DNA from: Legionella qingyii
GTDB taxonomy: Bacteria > Pseudomonadota > Gammaproteobacteria > Legionellales > Legionellaceae
DNA: 38,345 bases
Assembly (NCBI RefSeq): GCF_003184185.1
Contig: NZ_QHJG01000041.1
Span: forward strand, 1-38,345
Direction of reading: 5' to 3'
Under the pieces are notes generated by a model, which was not told the origin of the DNA, ran no database searches, and saw only the letters and a program-made list of their open reading frames with translations. The position numbers were made by a program, and so were the translations under genes. Positions within the stretch are counted from its first letter, which is position 1, and each line of letters begins with the position of its first letter. This document shows, in pieces, positions 8,502 to 16,094 of the stretch.

Positions 8502-9451
8502 TAAATTGCAAAAAACACATTATCGCTACAGGTTTTATGTTCATGCTACCTTTGACCTGTTGGTCAGTGGCGCCTGTAGTTGATGAAAGTGAAAATTTTG
8601 CAATGATTGACCAGCAGGCGTATGAAGCGCCTGTTGGTTCTAAATACGATGAACCACAAATTGAAAATGGTCGGTTTGATGTAGCGAGGAATGAGAATTA
8701 TTCAGATGATGAACCTGCACTTGCTAAAGATGACCAATCAAATGATTCAAGTAATATTGCTGACAGCGCCAAGCTGATTGATAAAATTCAAAGTTTGCAA
8801 CAAGAAATCCAAGAGCTGCGCGGACAACTGGAAGTACAAGCTCATGATTTAAAATTATTACAGCAGCAGCAAGTTGCTTTTTATAAAGATTTAGATTCGC
8901 GTTTAAGTGGGACTGCTTCTGCTAAAGCATCGCCAAATAAACCTTCATTGGATCTTTCTGTAGGTTCTAATGAACCCGCTGCACCTAAAAAAACTGTATC
9001 TGCACCTGATGTCCAAGCAAACAAATCGGGTACTACACCAGTTACGGTTCCTGCTGTATCGACCTCCAGAGCAAATCCTGCGGATGAACAAATCAGCTAT
9101 TTAGCTGCATACGAATTAATAAAAAATAAACGATATGATGATGCCATAAGCGCAATGAATGTATTTGTTCAAAAATATCCAAGGGGCGGTTACACTGCTA
9201 ATGCACAATATTGGTTAGGTGAGCTCTATTTAGTTAAAAAAGATTATTCACAAGCCATAGCGCATTTTAACGTTGTATTACAACAATTTCCTACTTCAAG
9301 TAAATCGGCTGCAAGCATGTTGAAAGTTGGCTACGCTTATGCTGAACAAGGTGATAAACAAGAGGCTAAGAAGTTCCTGCAACAAGTAGTAAGAGCTTAT
9401 CCTGGTACACCTACAGCACAATTGGCTAATTCAAAATTACGTACGATATAA
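8498..9451 (+). CDS. cpoB: Cell division coordinator CpoB (YbgF)
   Basis: A 317-residue periplasmic protein with an N-terminal signal peptide (about 1-25), an acidic region and a coiled coil at about 90-130 (IDKIQSLQQEIQELRGQLE). A Pro/Ala/Ser linker follows, then C-terminal TPR repeats at about 200-315 (YELIKNKRYDDAISAMNVF, YWLGELYLVKKDYSQAIAHF, VGYAYAEQGDKQEAKKFL). This layout is that of YbgF/CpoB, which links Tol-Pal constriction to septal peptidoglycan synthesis. Its ATG overlaps the pal stop (ATGA), so the two are coupled. Confidence 0.93.
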   Translation: MINCKKHIIATGFMFMLPLTCWSVAPVVDESENFAMIDQQAYEAPVGSKYDEPQIENGRFDVARNENYSDDEPALAKDDQSNDSSNIADSAKLIDKIQSLQQEIQELRGQLEVQAHDLKLLQQQQVAFYKDLDSRLSGTASAKASPNKPSLDLSVGSNEPAAPKKTVSAPDVQANKSGTTPVTVPAVSTSRANPADEQISYLAAYELIKNKRYDDAISAMNVFVQKYPRGGYTANAQYWLGELYLVKKDYSQAIAHFNVVLQQFPTSSKSAASMLKVGYAYAEQGDKQEAKKFLQQVVRAYPGTPTAQLANSKLRTI

Positions 9452-9493
9452 TTAATGAATTTTTTTATACGTAGTTCCGAAATTTGTAAAAAA

Positions 9494-9575
9494 TGTAGCT
9501 TGGGTGAAGTGCAGCGTAGTCTGGGTTTTCTATGACAAATTTCTCGAGTTACGGCTGCGCCTTAATTAGGCTACA
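9494..9575. repeat. Intergenic inverted repeat, GTAGCTTGGGTG family, copy 2
   Basis: Left arm TGTAGCTTGGGTGAAGTGCA (9494-9513, continuing to 9518) and right arm 9550-9575 (TACGGCTGCGCC...GGCTACA) form an imperfect inverted repeat. Its arm matches copy 1 over GTAGCTTGGGTG. It sits between cpoB and mvaD. Confidence 0.7.
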
Positions 9576-9607
9576 TTGAACTAGTTTATGGATCCCAAGG
9601 AGAAATT

Positions 9608-10558
9608 ATGTATTGGCTAGCTCATGCCCCAGCTAATATTGCTTTGATCAAATATATGGGAAAAAAGGATGATAACTCTAATAGTCCTGATAATCCTTCA
9701 TTGTCCTACACCTTAAATGAACTTAAAAGTACAGTAAGACTTGAAAAAGCAAGTTCCAAAAAAGATATTTGGGAACCATTGCTTATACCGGGCGGAATTG
9801 AAAATTTTGTTCTTTCCGCAGAAGGGCAAAAAAGGTTTCTTAACCATCTCGCTCGCATAAAGGCATACTTTGGCTATGAGGGTGGGTTTTTAGTACAATC
9901 TTGTAATAATTTTCCACACAGTAGTGGTATGGCGAGTTCTGCCTCAAGCTTCGCAGCGTTAACTCGCTGTGCTGTGGTTGCTTTGAGCGAATTAACTAAT
10001 AAACCCACGCCTTCAGTTGATGAACAAGCACAGTTAAGTCGATTAGGCTCAGGATCATCCTGTCGATCTTTTTATTCTCCCTGGGCATTATGGGATGACA
10101 ATGAAGTTAAAGCAGTGGACTTACCTTATCCTGAATTAATCTATCAAGGTGTGATTATTAGCAATAAGAAGAAGGATGTTCCCTCAAGTGAAGCACATCA
10201 ACGAGTAAAGAGCAGTCCTTTCTATGCAACACGGAGTCAAAGGGCAAGGGAGAACTTAAAGCATTTATTAGACGCATTGATGAGTCAAAATTGGACTTCG
10301 GCATATCAGATATGCTGGCGTGAATTTCAAGATATGCATCGTTTGTTTAGTACTTGTGAGCAACCCTTTTCATATATGACCGACAATTGTATTGATCTAT
10401 TGCACCATTTGGAGAATTTTTGGAATAAAAAGGGCGATGGCCCTATAGTGACTATGGATGCTGGACCTAATATTCATTTGTTGTATCGTTCTGACCAAGT
10501 TGAATTGGCACGTGAATTTAAACGTGATTATTTAATAGGCAATTATGATGTTCTTTGA
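9608..10558 (+). CDS. mvaD: Diphosphomevalonate decarboxylase
   Basis: A 316-residue GHMP-fold enzyme that converts diphosphomevalonate to isopentenyl diphosphate with ATP. It has the diagnostic ANIALIKYMGKKD motif (9-21; the usual Trp after Tyr is Met here), the glycine/serine loop PHSSGMASSASSF (103-115), GSGSSCRS with the conserved Arg153, and the catalytic Asp284 in TMDAGPNIHL. The retained Arg/Asp pair argues for true decarboxylase activity. AAGGAG lies five bases before the ATG. It overlaps the downstream mevalonate kinase by 14 bases, so the two are an operon. Confidence 0.95.
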   Translation: MYWLAHAPANIALIKYMGKKDDNSNSPDNPSLSYTLNELKSTVRLEKASSKKDIWEPLLIPGGIENFVLSAEGQKRFLNHLARIKAYFGYEGGFLVQSCNNFPHSSGMASSASSFAALTRCAVVALSELTNKPTPSVDEQAQLSRLGSGSSCRSFYSPWALWDDNEVKAVDLPYPELIYQGVIISNKKKDVPSSEAHQRVKSSPFYATRSQRARENLKHLLDALMSQNWTSAYQICWREFQDMHRLFSTCEQPFSYMTDNCIDLLHHLENFWNKKGDGPIVTMDAGPNIHLLYRSDQVELAREFKRDYLIGNYDVL

Positions 10559-11426
10559 TTTTGAAACCACAACTTTTGGCAAATGGATTTTGGCAGGTGA
10601 GCACGCTGTAGTACGGGGGCATCCCGCTCTGGTATTTCCGATCAAGGAAAAGAAATTAACTTTGACTTATTCTGCCGCTGCAACTTCCTTAGGGGCTGAT
10701 TATACAGGAAGCAGTGGCGCTGATATGCAGCTTTTATTCTGGAGTGTGCTAGAACATGGCATGCAATTATTAGGCCGCTCTTTAAATCAATTAGGTGGCT
10801 TTTTCCATTTAGATAGCACAATCCCGGTGGGGGCTGGAATGGGGGCTTCAGCAGCTCTTTGTGTGGCAATGAGTCGTTGGTTTTGTGCGCAACAAATGAT
10901 AGAGCAAAGTCAATGTAATGATTTTGCAAAAGAACTGGAACATTTATTTCATGGAAAGAGTAGTGGGCTTGATGTAGCAGGAGTTGCTATGGAAGAAGGG
11001 GTTTATTTTAAATCCGGAAATATTACCCCACTTCAGCAAAAAATTCGTCCTCAGTTTTTCTTATCTTCATGTAAGCAAATTGGAATTACGTCACATTGTA
11101 TCCAACAGGTCCAAAATTTATGGACTAAAAATCCTACATTGGCTGAACAAATTGATAAACAAATGGTAGTAGCAGTTGAAGAGGCTAGAAATGCTTTGGA
11201 GTTAGGGGGCGTGGATGCAATCCCTTCTTTGGCACAAGCAATTAATAAAGCGGCTGATTGCTTCTATCAATGGAACCTGGTTAGCGAGAGTTTACAGCAA
11301 CATATGAATCGATTAACTGCAGAAGGTGCTCTGGCTGTAAAACCTACAGGTTCCGGGGGAGGGGGATTTGTACTAAGTCTTTGGGACAAGCAGCCACCTA
11401 AGTATCTTGAATTACTGGTTGCTTGA
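10545..11426 (+). CDS. mvaK1: Mevalonate kinase
   Basis: A 293-residue GHMP kinase of the mevalonate kinase type. It has GKWILAGEHAVVRGHPAL (12-29), the ATP loop PVGAGMGASAAL (94-105), GKSSGLDVAG with catalytic Asp143, and the C-terminal KPTGSGGGGFVLSL loop. It phosphorylates mevalonate. The GEHAVV...GHPA pattern is what distinguishes it from the second GHMP kinase at 471-1346. Two adjacent ATGs (10545, 10548) are possible starts inside the mvaD 3' end. It is convergent with ftsB, only ten bases apart. Confidence 0.93.
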   Translation: MMFFDFETTTFGKWILAGEHAVVRGHPALVFPIKEKKLTLTYSAAATSLGADYTGSSGADMQLLFWSVLEHGMQLLGRSLNQLGGFFHLDSTIPVGAGMGASAALCVAMSRWFCAQQMIEQSQCNDFAKELEHLFHGKSSGLDVAGVAMEEGVYFKSGNITPLQQKIRPQFFLSSCKQIGITSHCIQQVQNLWTKNPTLAEQIDKQMVVAVEEARNALELGGVDAIPSLAQAINKAADCFYQWNLVSESLQQHMNRLTAEGALAVKPTGSGGGGFVLSLWDKQPPKYLELLVA

Positions 11427-11436
11427 TATCGAATGA

Positions 11437-11706
11437 TTAGTCTACAAATTGATAATAGACCTCAGTTCCTTTTACCATTCCAAGTTCATAGCGTGCTTGT
11501 TCTTCCAGGGCTTGCTCGCCACTTTTTAACTCTCTAATATCTGCTTCAAGAGCTCGATTACGTGTTGCCAGTTTATTGTTTTCTTGTTCGTGAGCTGCCA
11601 ATTTTTTTTCAAGATTTTGCCATTGAATCAAATTTCCATCGCCCAGCCACAGCTTATGTTGTAAAACAACCAAGGAAACAATCAAAATTATAAACAAAGG
11701 GCGCAT
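11437..11706 (-). CDS. ftsB: Cell division protein FtsB
   Basis: An 89-residue bitopic protein with a short cytoplasmic start, one membrane helix (about 4-20) and a periplasmic coiled coil (about 28-70, LEKKLAAHEQENNKLATRN). The C-terminal segment EEQARYELGMVKGTEVYYQ is typical of FtsB/DivIC. It bridges FtsL and FtsQ at the septum. FtsB is commonly next to eno or ispD in gammaproteobacteria; here it is downstream of cbpM with a 215-bp gap. Confidence 0.92.
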   Translation of the reverse strand: MRPLFIILIVSLVVLQHKLWLGDGNLIQWQNLEKKLAAHEQENNKLATRNRALEADIRELKSGEQALEEQARYELGMVKGTEVYYQFVD

Positions 11707-11860
11707 AGGTTTTGCTTAATTAAAAGATATCCTTTGTCCATTGTATTACCATATCACAATGTGTAGCAATATCCGTTTGAGTAATTTTTTACATTGGATG
11801 TTTAAAACTTAAAATCACAGAAAAAAGAGTAAGATTGAGAAGTTAAATCTGTAATCAGGT

Positions 11861-11910
11861 CCAAGCTCCAGTAACCCGGGTTTCGCTGCGTTGTTCCCAA
11901 GCTACTGGCT
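11861..11910. repeat. Intergenic repeat, GTAGCTTGGGTG family, copy 3
   Basis: On the minus strand it reads AGCCAGTAGCTTGGGAACAA followed by CGCAGCGAAACCCGGGTTACTGG, matching the other copies over GTAGCTTGGG and the CGCAGCG core. It carries its own partial inverted symmetry (CCAGTA at 11868 and TACTGG at 11903). It lies between cbpM and ftsB. Confidence 0.6.
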
Positions 11911-11921
11911 ATGCTAATCAA

Positions 11922-12236
11922 TCAAAAATGTTTACGTAAAATGTTAAGCTCTTCATTTAATTGATCTATTCTTTCCAATAGTTCTAATGCAAGTGCTACC
12001 CCCGGTAGATTAATTCCCAAATCTCGATGTAAGCGGAATGCCGATTCAATTTTGCGAAGATCGTTTGGATTTAATTTAAGGTGCTCTGTTTTTGCTGTTT
12101 TGTTAGAAAATAATCCGTATTCTACCATTTCATGTAATAATTCTTCAGGTATATGATACTTTCGACATACTTCATCAAATGAGACAGTCATAGTTTCTTC
12201 AATAAGCACGCCAATTATTGTATTGTCTTGCTTCAT
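11922..12236 (-). CDS. cbpM: CbpM-like chaperone modulator
   Basis: A 104-residue protein of the CbpM/MerR-like helical family, with SFDEVCRKYHIPEELLHEMVEYGLF near residues 19-43 and a C-terminal helix LALELLERIDQLNEELNILR. In E. coli CbpM binds the J-domain of CbpA and inhibits it. It starts two bases after the cbpA stop, the same gene order as in E. coli cbpA-cbpM, which supports the assignment. Confidence 0.88.
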   Translation of the reverse strand: MKQDNTIIGVLIEETMTVSFDEVCRKYHIPEELLHEMVEYGLFSNKTAKTEHLKLNPNDLRKIESAFRLHRDLGINLPGVALALELLERIDQLNEELNILRKHF

Positions 12237-12238
12237 GC

Positions 12239-13129
12239 TTATACTCCCATTTTGTCACGTGGATTAAAAGGCATTACTTGCTCCATTTTTTTATAGAGGT
12301 CTGCTGCTGCCTCAGTTGTTGGTGGTGGCGTAATAATTTTTAAAAGAACGTATTGATGCCCAGGAGTTGTTCCTGGTAACCCACGATTTTTAAGCCTTAA
12401 TTTTTGTCCTCCTTGAGATGCCGGGGGAATTTTTAAATCGATTTTTCCTCCCAATGTAGGAACTTCAATCGTTGCACCTAATGCAGCTTCCCATGGAGTA
12501 ATAGGGAGTGTGAGGTAGATGTCACCATCCATTAAATCAAAAAGAGGGTGTTTATCAATATGAATCGTTAAATAAATATCACCGCGAGGGCCCCCATGGA
12601 TTCCCGCCGCTCCTTGTCCTGCAAGGCGAATTTGTTGGCCTGATTTTACTCCTGGCGGTATTTTCACTTTTAGGGTTTGCATGGTGACTTTTGATTCTTG
12701 TGCAATTGGAATCTGGATGTTTTTAACTGTTCCTTTAAATGCATCCTCCAGGCTGATATTTATTTTTCCATGATAATCTTGTCCGGCCATCGGTTCCTGG
12801 CGGTAGCGAGAATGACCGAATAAACTTTCAAATAAGTCCTCATTAAATTGACCACTGTAAAAATGTTCGGATTCTTCAGGGCGCCAATGTGTCGACGTTC
12901 CTTGTTGTTGATACGCTTTGCTTTTTCGATACCTATCATACTCAGCTTTTTTAACCGGATCCCTTAAAACCTCGTATGCTTCCCCCATTTCTTTAAAGTG
13001 CTCTTCTGCATTGGGTTCCTTACTTATATCAGGGTGGTACTTCCGAGCCAATTTTCGATATGCCATCTTAATATCTTTCTCAGAGGCATCCTCACTTACT
13101 CCCATTATTTTGTAATAGTCTTTGTCCAT
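12239..13129 (-). CDS. cbpA: DnaJ-class co-chaperone CbpA
   Basis: A 296-residue class B Hsp40. It has an N-terminal J-domain (about 1-70) with HPD at residues 32-34, a short linker with GHSRYR, and two C-terminal beta domains with conserved VKIPPGVKSGQQIRLAGQG and GDIYLTLPI segments. There is no Cys-rich zinc domain. It would stimulate DnaK and, as CbpA, bind curved DNA. It follows phaC by 26 bases on the same strand, so a phaC-cbpA-cbpM operon is likely. Confidence 0.93.
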   Translation of the reverse strand: MDKDYYKIMGVSEDASEKDIKMAYRKLARKYHPDISKEPNAEEHFKEMGEAYEVLRDPVKKAEYDRYRKSKAYQQQGTSTHWRPEESEHFYSGQFNEDLFESLFGHSRYRQEPMAGQDYHGKINISLEDAFKGTVKNIQIPIAQESKVTMQTLKVKIPPGVKSGQQIRLAGQGAAGIHGGPRGDIYLTIHIDKHPLFDLMDGDIYLTLPITPWEAALGATIEVPTLGGKIDLKIPPASQGGQKLRLKNRGLPGTTPGHQYVLLKIITPPPTTEAAADLYKKMEQVMPFNPRDKMGV

Positions 13130-13155
13130 ATTTTTATACTCAATTTAAAGATCAT

Positions 13156-14952
13156 TTATTTTTGTAACACATATTTTCCTGGAGCGTCAGGTAACGTTTT
13201 ATCGATTTTAGGTGGTGAGCTCATTCCACTGATTGATTGTCTCACTAGCCAATCATGCCAGGCAATCCACCATGAACCTTTTTTCGATTCGGCGATTTCC
13301 TGCCAATGCTCAGGAGAAATATATGTTTCTTCCTTTTTTTGTTCACGAATTAAATAACTTCGCCTCGGATGCCCTGGTTCACTAACAATACCTGCATTAT
13401 GGCCACCATTCGTCAGAACAAAAGTAATATCTTCTCGTTTAATCAGCGAATGAGTTTTATAAACAGACTTCCACGGACTCACATGGTCTTTCTCAGTGCT
13501 GACTACGAATGCAGGCAGTCTAATATTTTCAGGTGCTATATGCTTGCCTTCAATAGTAAATTGCCCTTCGGAGAATTCATTTTTGAGGAACAATTTTTCA
13601 AGATATTCGCTGTGCATTTTATAAGGCATTCGCGTTGTATCCGCGTTCCATGCAAGTAAGGCGATCATCCCTCTTTGTGTTCCATGCAAGTAGTCTTGAA
13701 CCATTTTAGACCAAATCAGATCGTAGGATCGCAACATTTGAAAACTTCCAGCCATGAGTTTGGTATCCAAATAGCCTTGTTCCCACATAATGTTTTCCAA
13801 AAATGATACCTGACTGTTATTAATGAAAAGTAATAATTCACCTGCTTCGGTAAAATCTCCCTGAGCCGCGAGCAGAGAAAGACTTTTCAGGCGGTCGTCA
13901 TGGTCTTTAGCCATCGTTGCTGCGGTAATCATAGCTAAAGTTCCGCCAATGCAATACCCCATTAAATGAATTTTTGTGTTAGGTATTATGGCTGATATTT
14001 TATCGATTGCAGCCATAGCTCCTTGTCGATAATAATCATCAAGCGCTAAATTTCTGTCTTCAGAAGATGGGTTGAGCCAGGAAACTATGAATACAGTATG
14101 GCCTTGTTGAACCAGCCAATTCACTAATGAGTTTTCCGGAAGAAGATCAAGAATATAATACTTCATAATCCAGGCTGGAAGGATTAATAAGGGTTCTTTA
14201 TAGACTTTTTGAGTTTGCGCTTCGTATTGAATGAGTTCAATCAGATGATTTTTAAAAACCACCTTGCCTTTTGTCAAGGCAACATGCTTGCCTGGTATGA
14301 AGTGTTCAACTCCTGCTGGAGGAGTTCCTGTTAACTTTTCAACAAGGTCCTGCAGGCCTAATTGTGTTCCATGAATTAGATTTTCTCCATATGAATTTAA
14401 TGTTTCTTGCAATAAATCAGGATTAGTCAAAACAAAATTGGAAGGGGATAGTGCATCAAGGAGCTGCTTTATTGTGAATGAAATAATTCGTCGATTGGCT
14501 TCATTCAATCCCGGGATTTCACTTGCTGCTTTTAAAGACCATTCTTCAATTTGTAAAAATTGTTCCGCCCATAAACGCCATGGATAGAGATTCCATTTAT
14601 CCGTATGAAAACGCACATCGTTACCATTGCCAGGTTTGTCGTGATGAACGAGTCGTTCAACAAAATCAGAGAAATTCAATAATGGATAAAGACTTAATTT
14701 TAAGAAGGTCCCCGGGGCTTGTAACAGTTGCGATCCCCATGAAAAATATGATGTTGCTACTGAAGCCGGGCTAATACTAGCAGTAAATTTTCCCAGATTG
14801 GCTTGGTAATACTTATCAATTAGATTAAAAAGATCGTATGCAATAGCAGAATTATTTTCTTTGATGTCTGGACGTGCAGTTGATCCGTTTCTTTCTTTAA
14901 TTTTTTGTGATGAATTCTTTTTTTTCAGAACAACTTTAGCCATTTTTTTCAT
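13156..14952 (-). CDS. phaC: Class I poly(3-hydroxyalkanoate) synthase PhaC
   Basis: About 598 residues, the usual class I length. It is an alpha/beta hydrolase that polymerises 3-hydroxyacyl-CoA into PHB granules. The lipase-like box GYCIGG carries the catalytic Cys (about 334 from this start), with Asp in STEKDHVSPW (about 489) and His in NGGHNAG (about 518). PhaC N-terminal features (SWGSQLLQAPGTFLKL) are present. The ATG at 14952 is my choice; a GTG at 14970 and an ATG at 14943 are also in frame and none has a strong ribosome site. The linkage to cbpA/cbpM may reflect chaperone need on granules. PHB is a known Legionella storage polymer. Confidence 0.94.
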   Translation of the reverse strand: MKKMAKVVLKKKNSSQKIKERNGSTARPDIKENNSAIAYDLFNLIDKYYQANLGKFTASISPASVATSYFSWGSQLLQAPGTFLKLSLYPLLNFSDFVERLVHHDKPGNGNDVRFHTDKWNLYPWRLWAEQFLQIEEWSLKAASEIPGLNEANRRIISFTIKQLLDALSPSNFVLTNPDLLQETLNSYGENLIHGTQLGLQDLVEKLTGTPPAGVEHFIPGKHVALTKGKVVFKNHLIELIQYEAQTQKVYKEPLLILPAWIMKYYILDLLPENSLVNWLVQQGHTVFIVSWLNPSSEDRNLALDDYYRQGAMAAIDKISAIIPNTKIHLMGYCIGGTLAMITAATMAKDHDDRLKSLSLLAAQGDFTEAGELLLFINNSQVSFLENIMWEQGYLDTKLMAGSFQMLRSYDLIWSKMVQDYLHGTQRGMIALLAWNADTTRMPYKMHSEYLEKLFLKNEFSEGQFTIEGKHIAPENIRLPAFVVSTEKDHVSPWKSVYKTHSLIKREDITFVLTNGGHNAGIVSEPGHPRRSYLIREQKKEETYISPEHWQEIAESKKGSWWIAWHDWLVRQSISGMSSPPKIDKTLPDAPGKYVLQK

Positions 14953-15212
14953 GGTTTCAGTTCTTATCACCGTTATGGTTATGAAATAGTATAGTCTTTT
15001 GGATATTTATTTGTATATTAATCAGTTAAAGTACATACTATCCTCTTTACTTGTGTGTCTGTTGTCATTAGTTGTATCCTGTAAATTCAGGACTCTTTTC
15101 CTAGGTTGACTTGGTTTATTTTAGCTACGGTTTCTTATTGCCGAGAACTGTAGATAGATTTTAACAGCTACATGAAGTATCAGTACCGTTTGAATTTATA
15201 TTGGAGACCTTT

Positions 15213-15536
15213 ATGCAAAAGTATTTACTAAATACCTTAGTTGTTTTTGTTTTATTTTCATTAGTTGGTTGTCAGTCGAATCAGGCAACTTCTAATATGT
15301 TTAGGTCTTTTACACCCTTGGCTACTCCTAGCGCCGATTTAACGCAAGCAGTACAAGAAGCATTAATGCGTAATGATGATCTTGCTGTTTCCCAAGTGCA
15401 TGTGCAAACTAGGCAAGATGTTGTGATTCTATCTGGATATGTTAAAAAGATTAGGCTCAGTGATACTGCAGAACAAATAGCGCGTCAGGTACCAGGTGTA
15501 CGTATTGTAGAAAATCATATAATCGTCCGACCATAG
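15213..15536 (+). CDS. BON-domain lipoprotein
   Basis: A 107-residue lipoprotein with lipobox LVGC (Cys20) and one BON domain (about 38-105) of the OsmY/phospholipid-associated type: AVQEALMRNDDLAVSQVHVQ, VVILSGYVKK, VPGVRIVENHI. The ATG at 15213 follows GGAG with correct spacing; an upstream in-frame TTG (15201) would spoil the signal peptide. It probably sits in the periplasm or outer membrane. A CBS protein follows 66 bases later. Confidence 0.88.
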   Translation: MQKYLLNTLVVFVLFSLVGCQSNQATSNMFRSFTPLATPSADLTQAVQEALMRNDDLAVSQVHVQTRQDVVILSGYVKKIRLSDTAEQIARQVPGVRIVENHIIVRP

Positions 15537-15602
15537 ACGTTAATGTTCTCCATTTGTACTATATTTATAAAATAGGTTAAGTATGTTCAAATGGAGAATA
15601 AA

Positions 15603-16043
15603 ATGGCTGACCTAATTCATAATGCCTTGCCAGTAACAAAGCGAAAAATTATTTTTATCCATCCAGACGATTCTGTAAGAAAAAGCATTGATATGATGAC
15701 GGAATATGATATCGGTGCATTGGTTGTTGTGGACAATGACAATCAATTAGTAGGTATAGTAAGTGAACGAGATATCGTGCGTTCTTGTCTGCACAAATGC
15801 ATTAATTTGGAAACGGGAAAAGTTGCAGATGTGGTACATAGAGATGTCACCATACTTAGCCCTAATGATGTTGTAGAAAAAGCAATGCAAGCTATGACCG
15901 CGACTAAAAGAAGACATGTGTTGATTCGTGATGAAAATAATGAATTTGTTGCAATTTTATCCATAGGTGATTTGCTTTATCACATACTTGAAGATAAGAC
16001 TAGAGTGATAGAGCAATTAGAAAATTATATCCATACCTATTAA
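15603..16043 (+). CDS. Two-CBS-domain protein
   Basis: A 146-residue protein made almost wholly of two CBS domains (about 12-65 and 75-135). Typical strands include YDIGALVVVDNDNQLVGIVSERDIV and ATKRRHVLIRDENNEFVAILSIGDLL. Such stand-alone pairs bind adenosyl nucleotides and regulate partners; the partner is not evident here. The ATG at 15603 with GGAG at 15593-15596 is preferred over the ATG at 15591. Confidence 0.9.
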   Translation: MADLIHNALPVTKRKIIFIHPDDSVRKSIDMMTEYDIGALVVVDNDNQLVGIVSERDIVRSCLHKCINLETGKVADVVHRDVTILSPNDVVEKAMQAMTATKRRHVLIRDENNEFVAILSIGDLLYHILEDKTRVIEQLENYIHTY

Positions 16044-16094
16044 CAGAGTTTTTTAGGATGATATAGTATCCTTTTAAATGCACTTACGAATCCT

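Noticed and set aside
10642..10929. Minus-strand frame inside the mevalonate kinase gene
   Set aside because: Antisense shadow of a well-supported enzyme; the composition does not look like a real protein.
12998..13357. Plus-strand frame across the cbpA-phaC junction
   Set aside because: It spans two real genes on the opposite strand and has no independent support.
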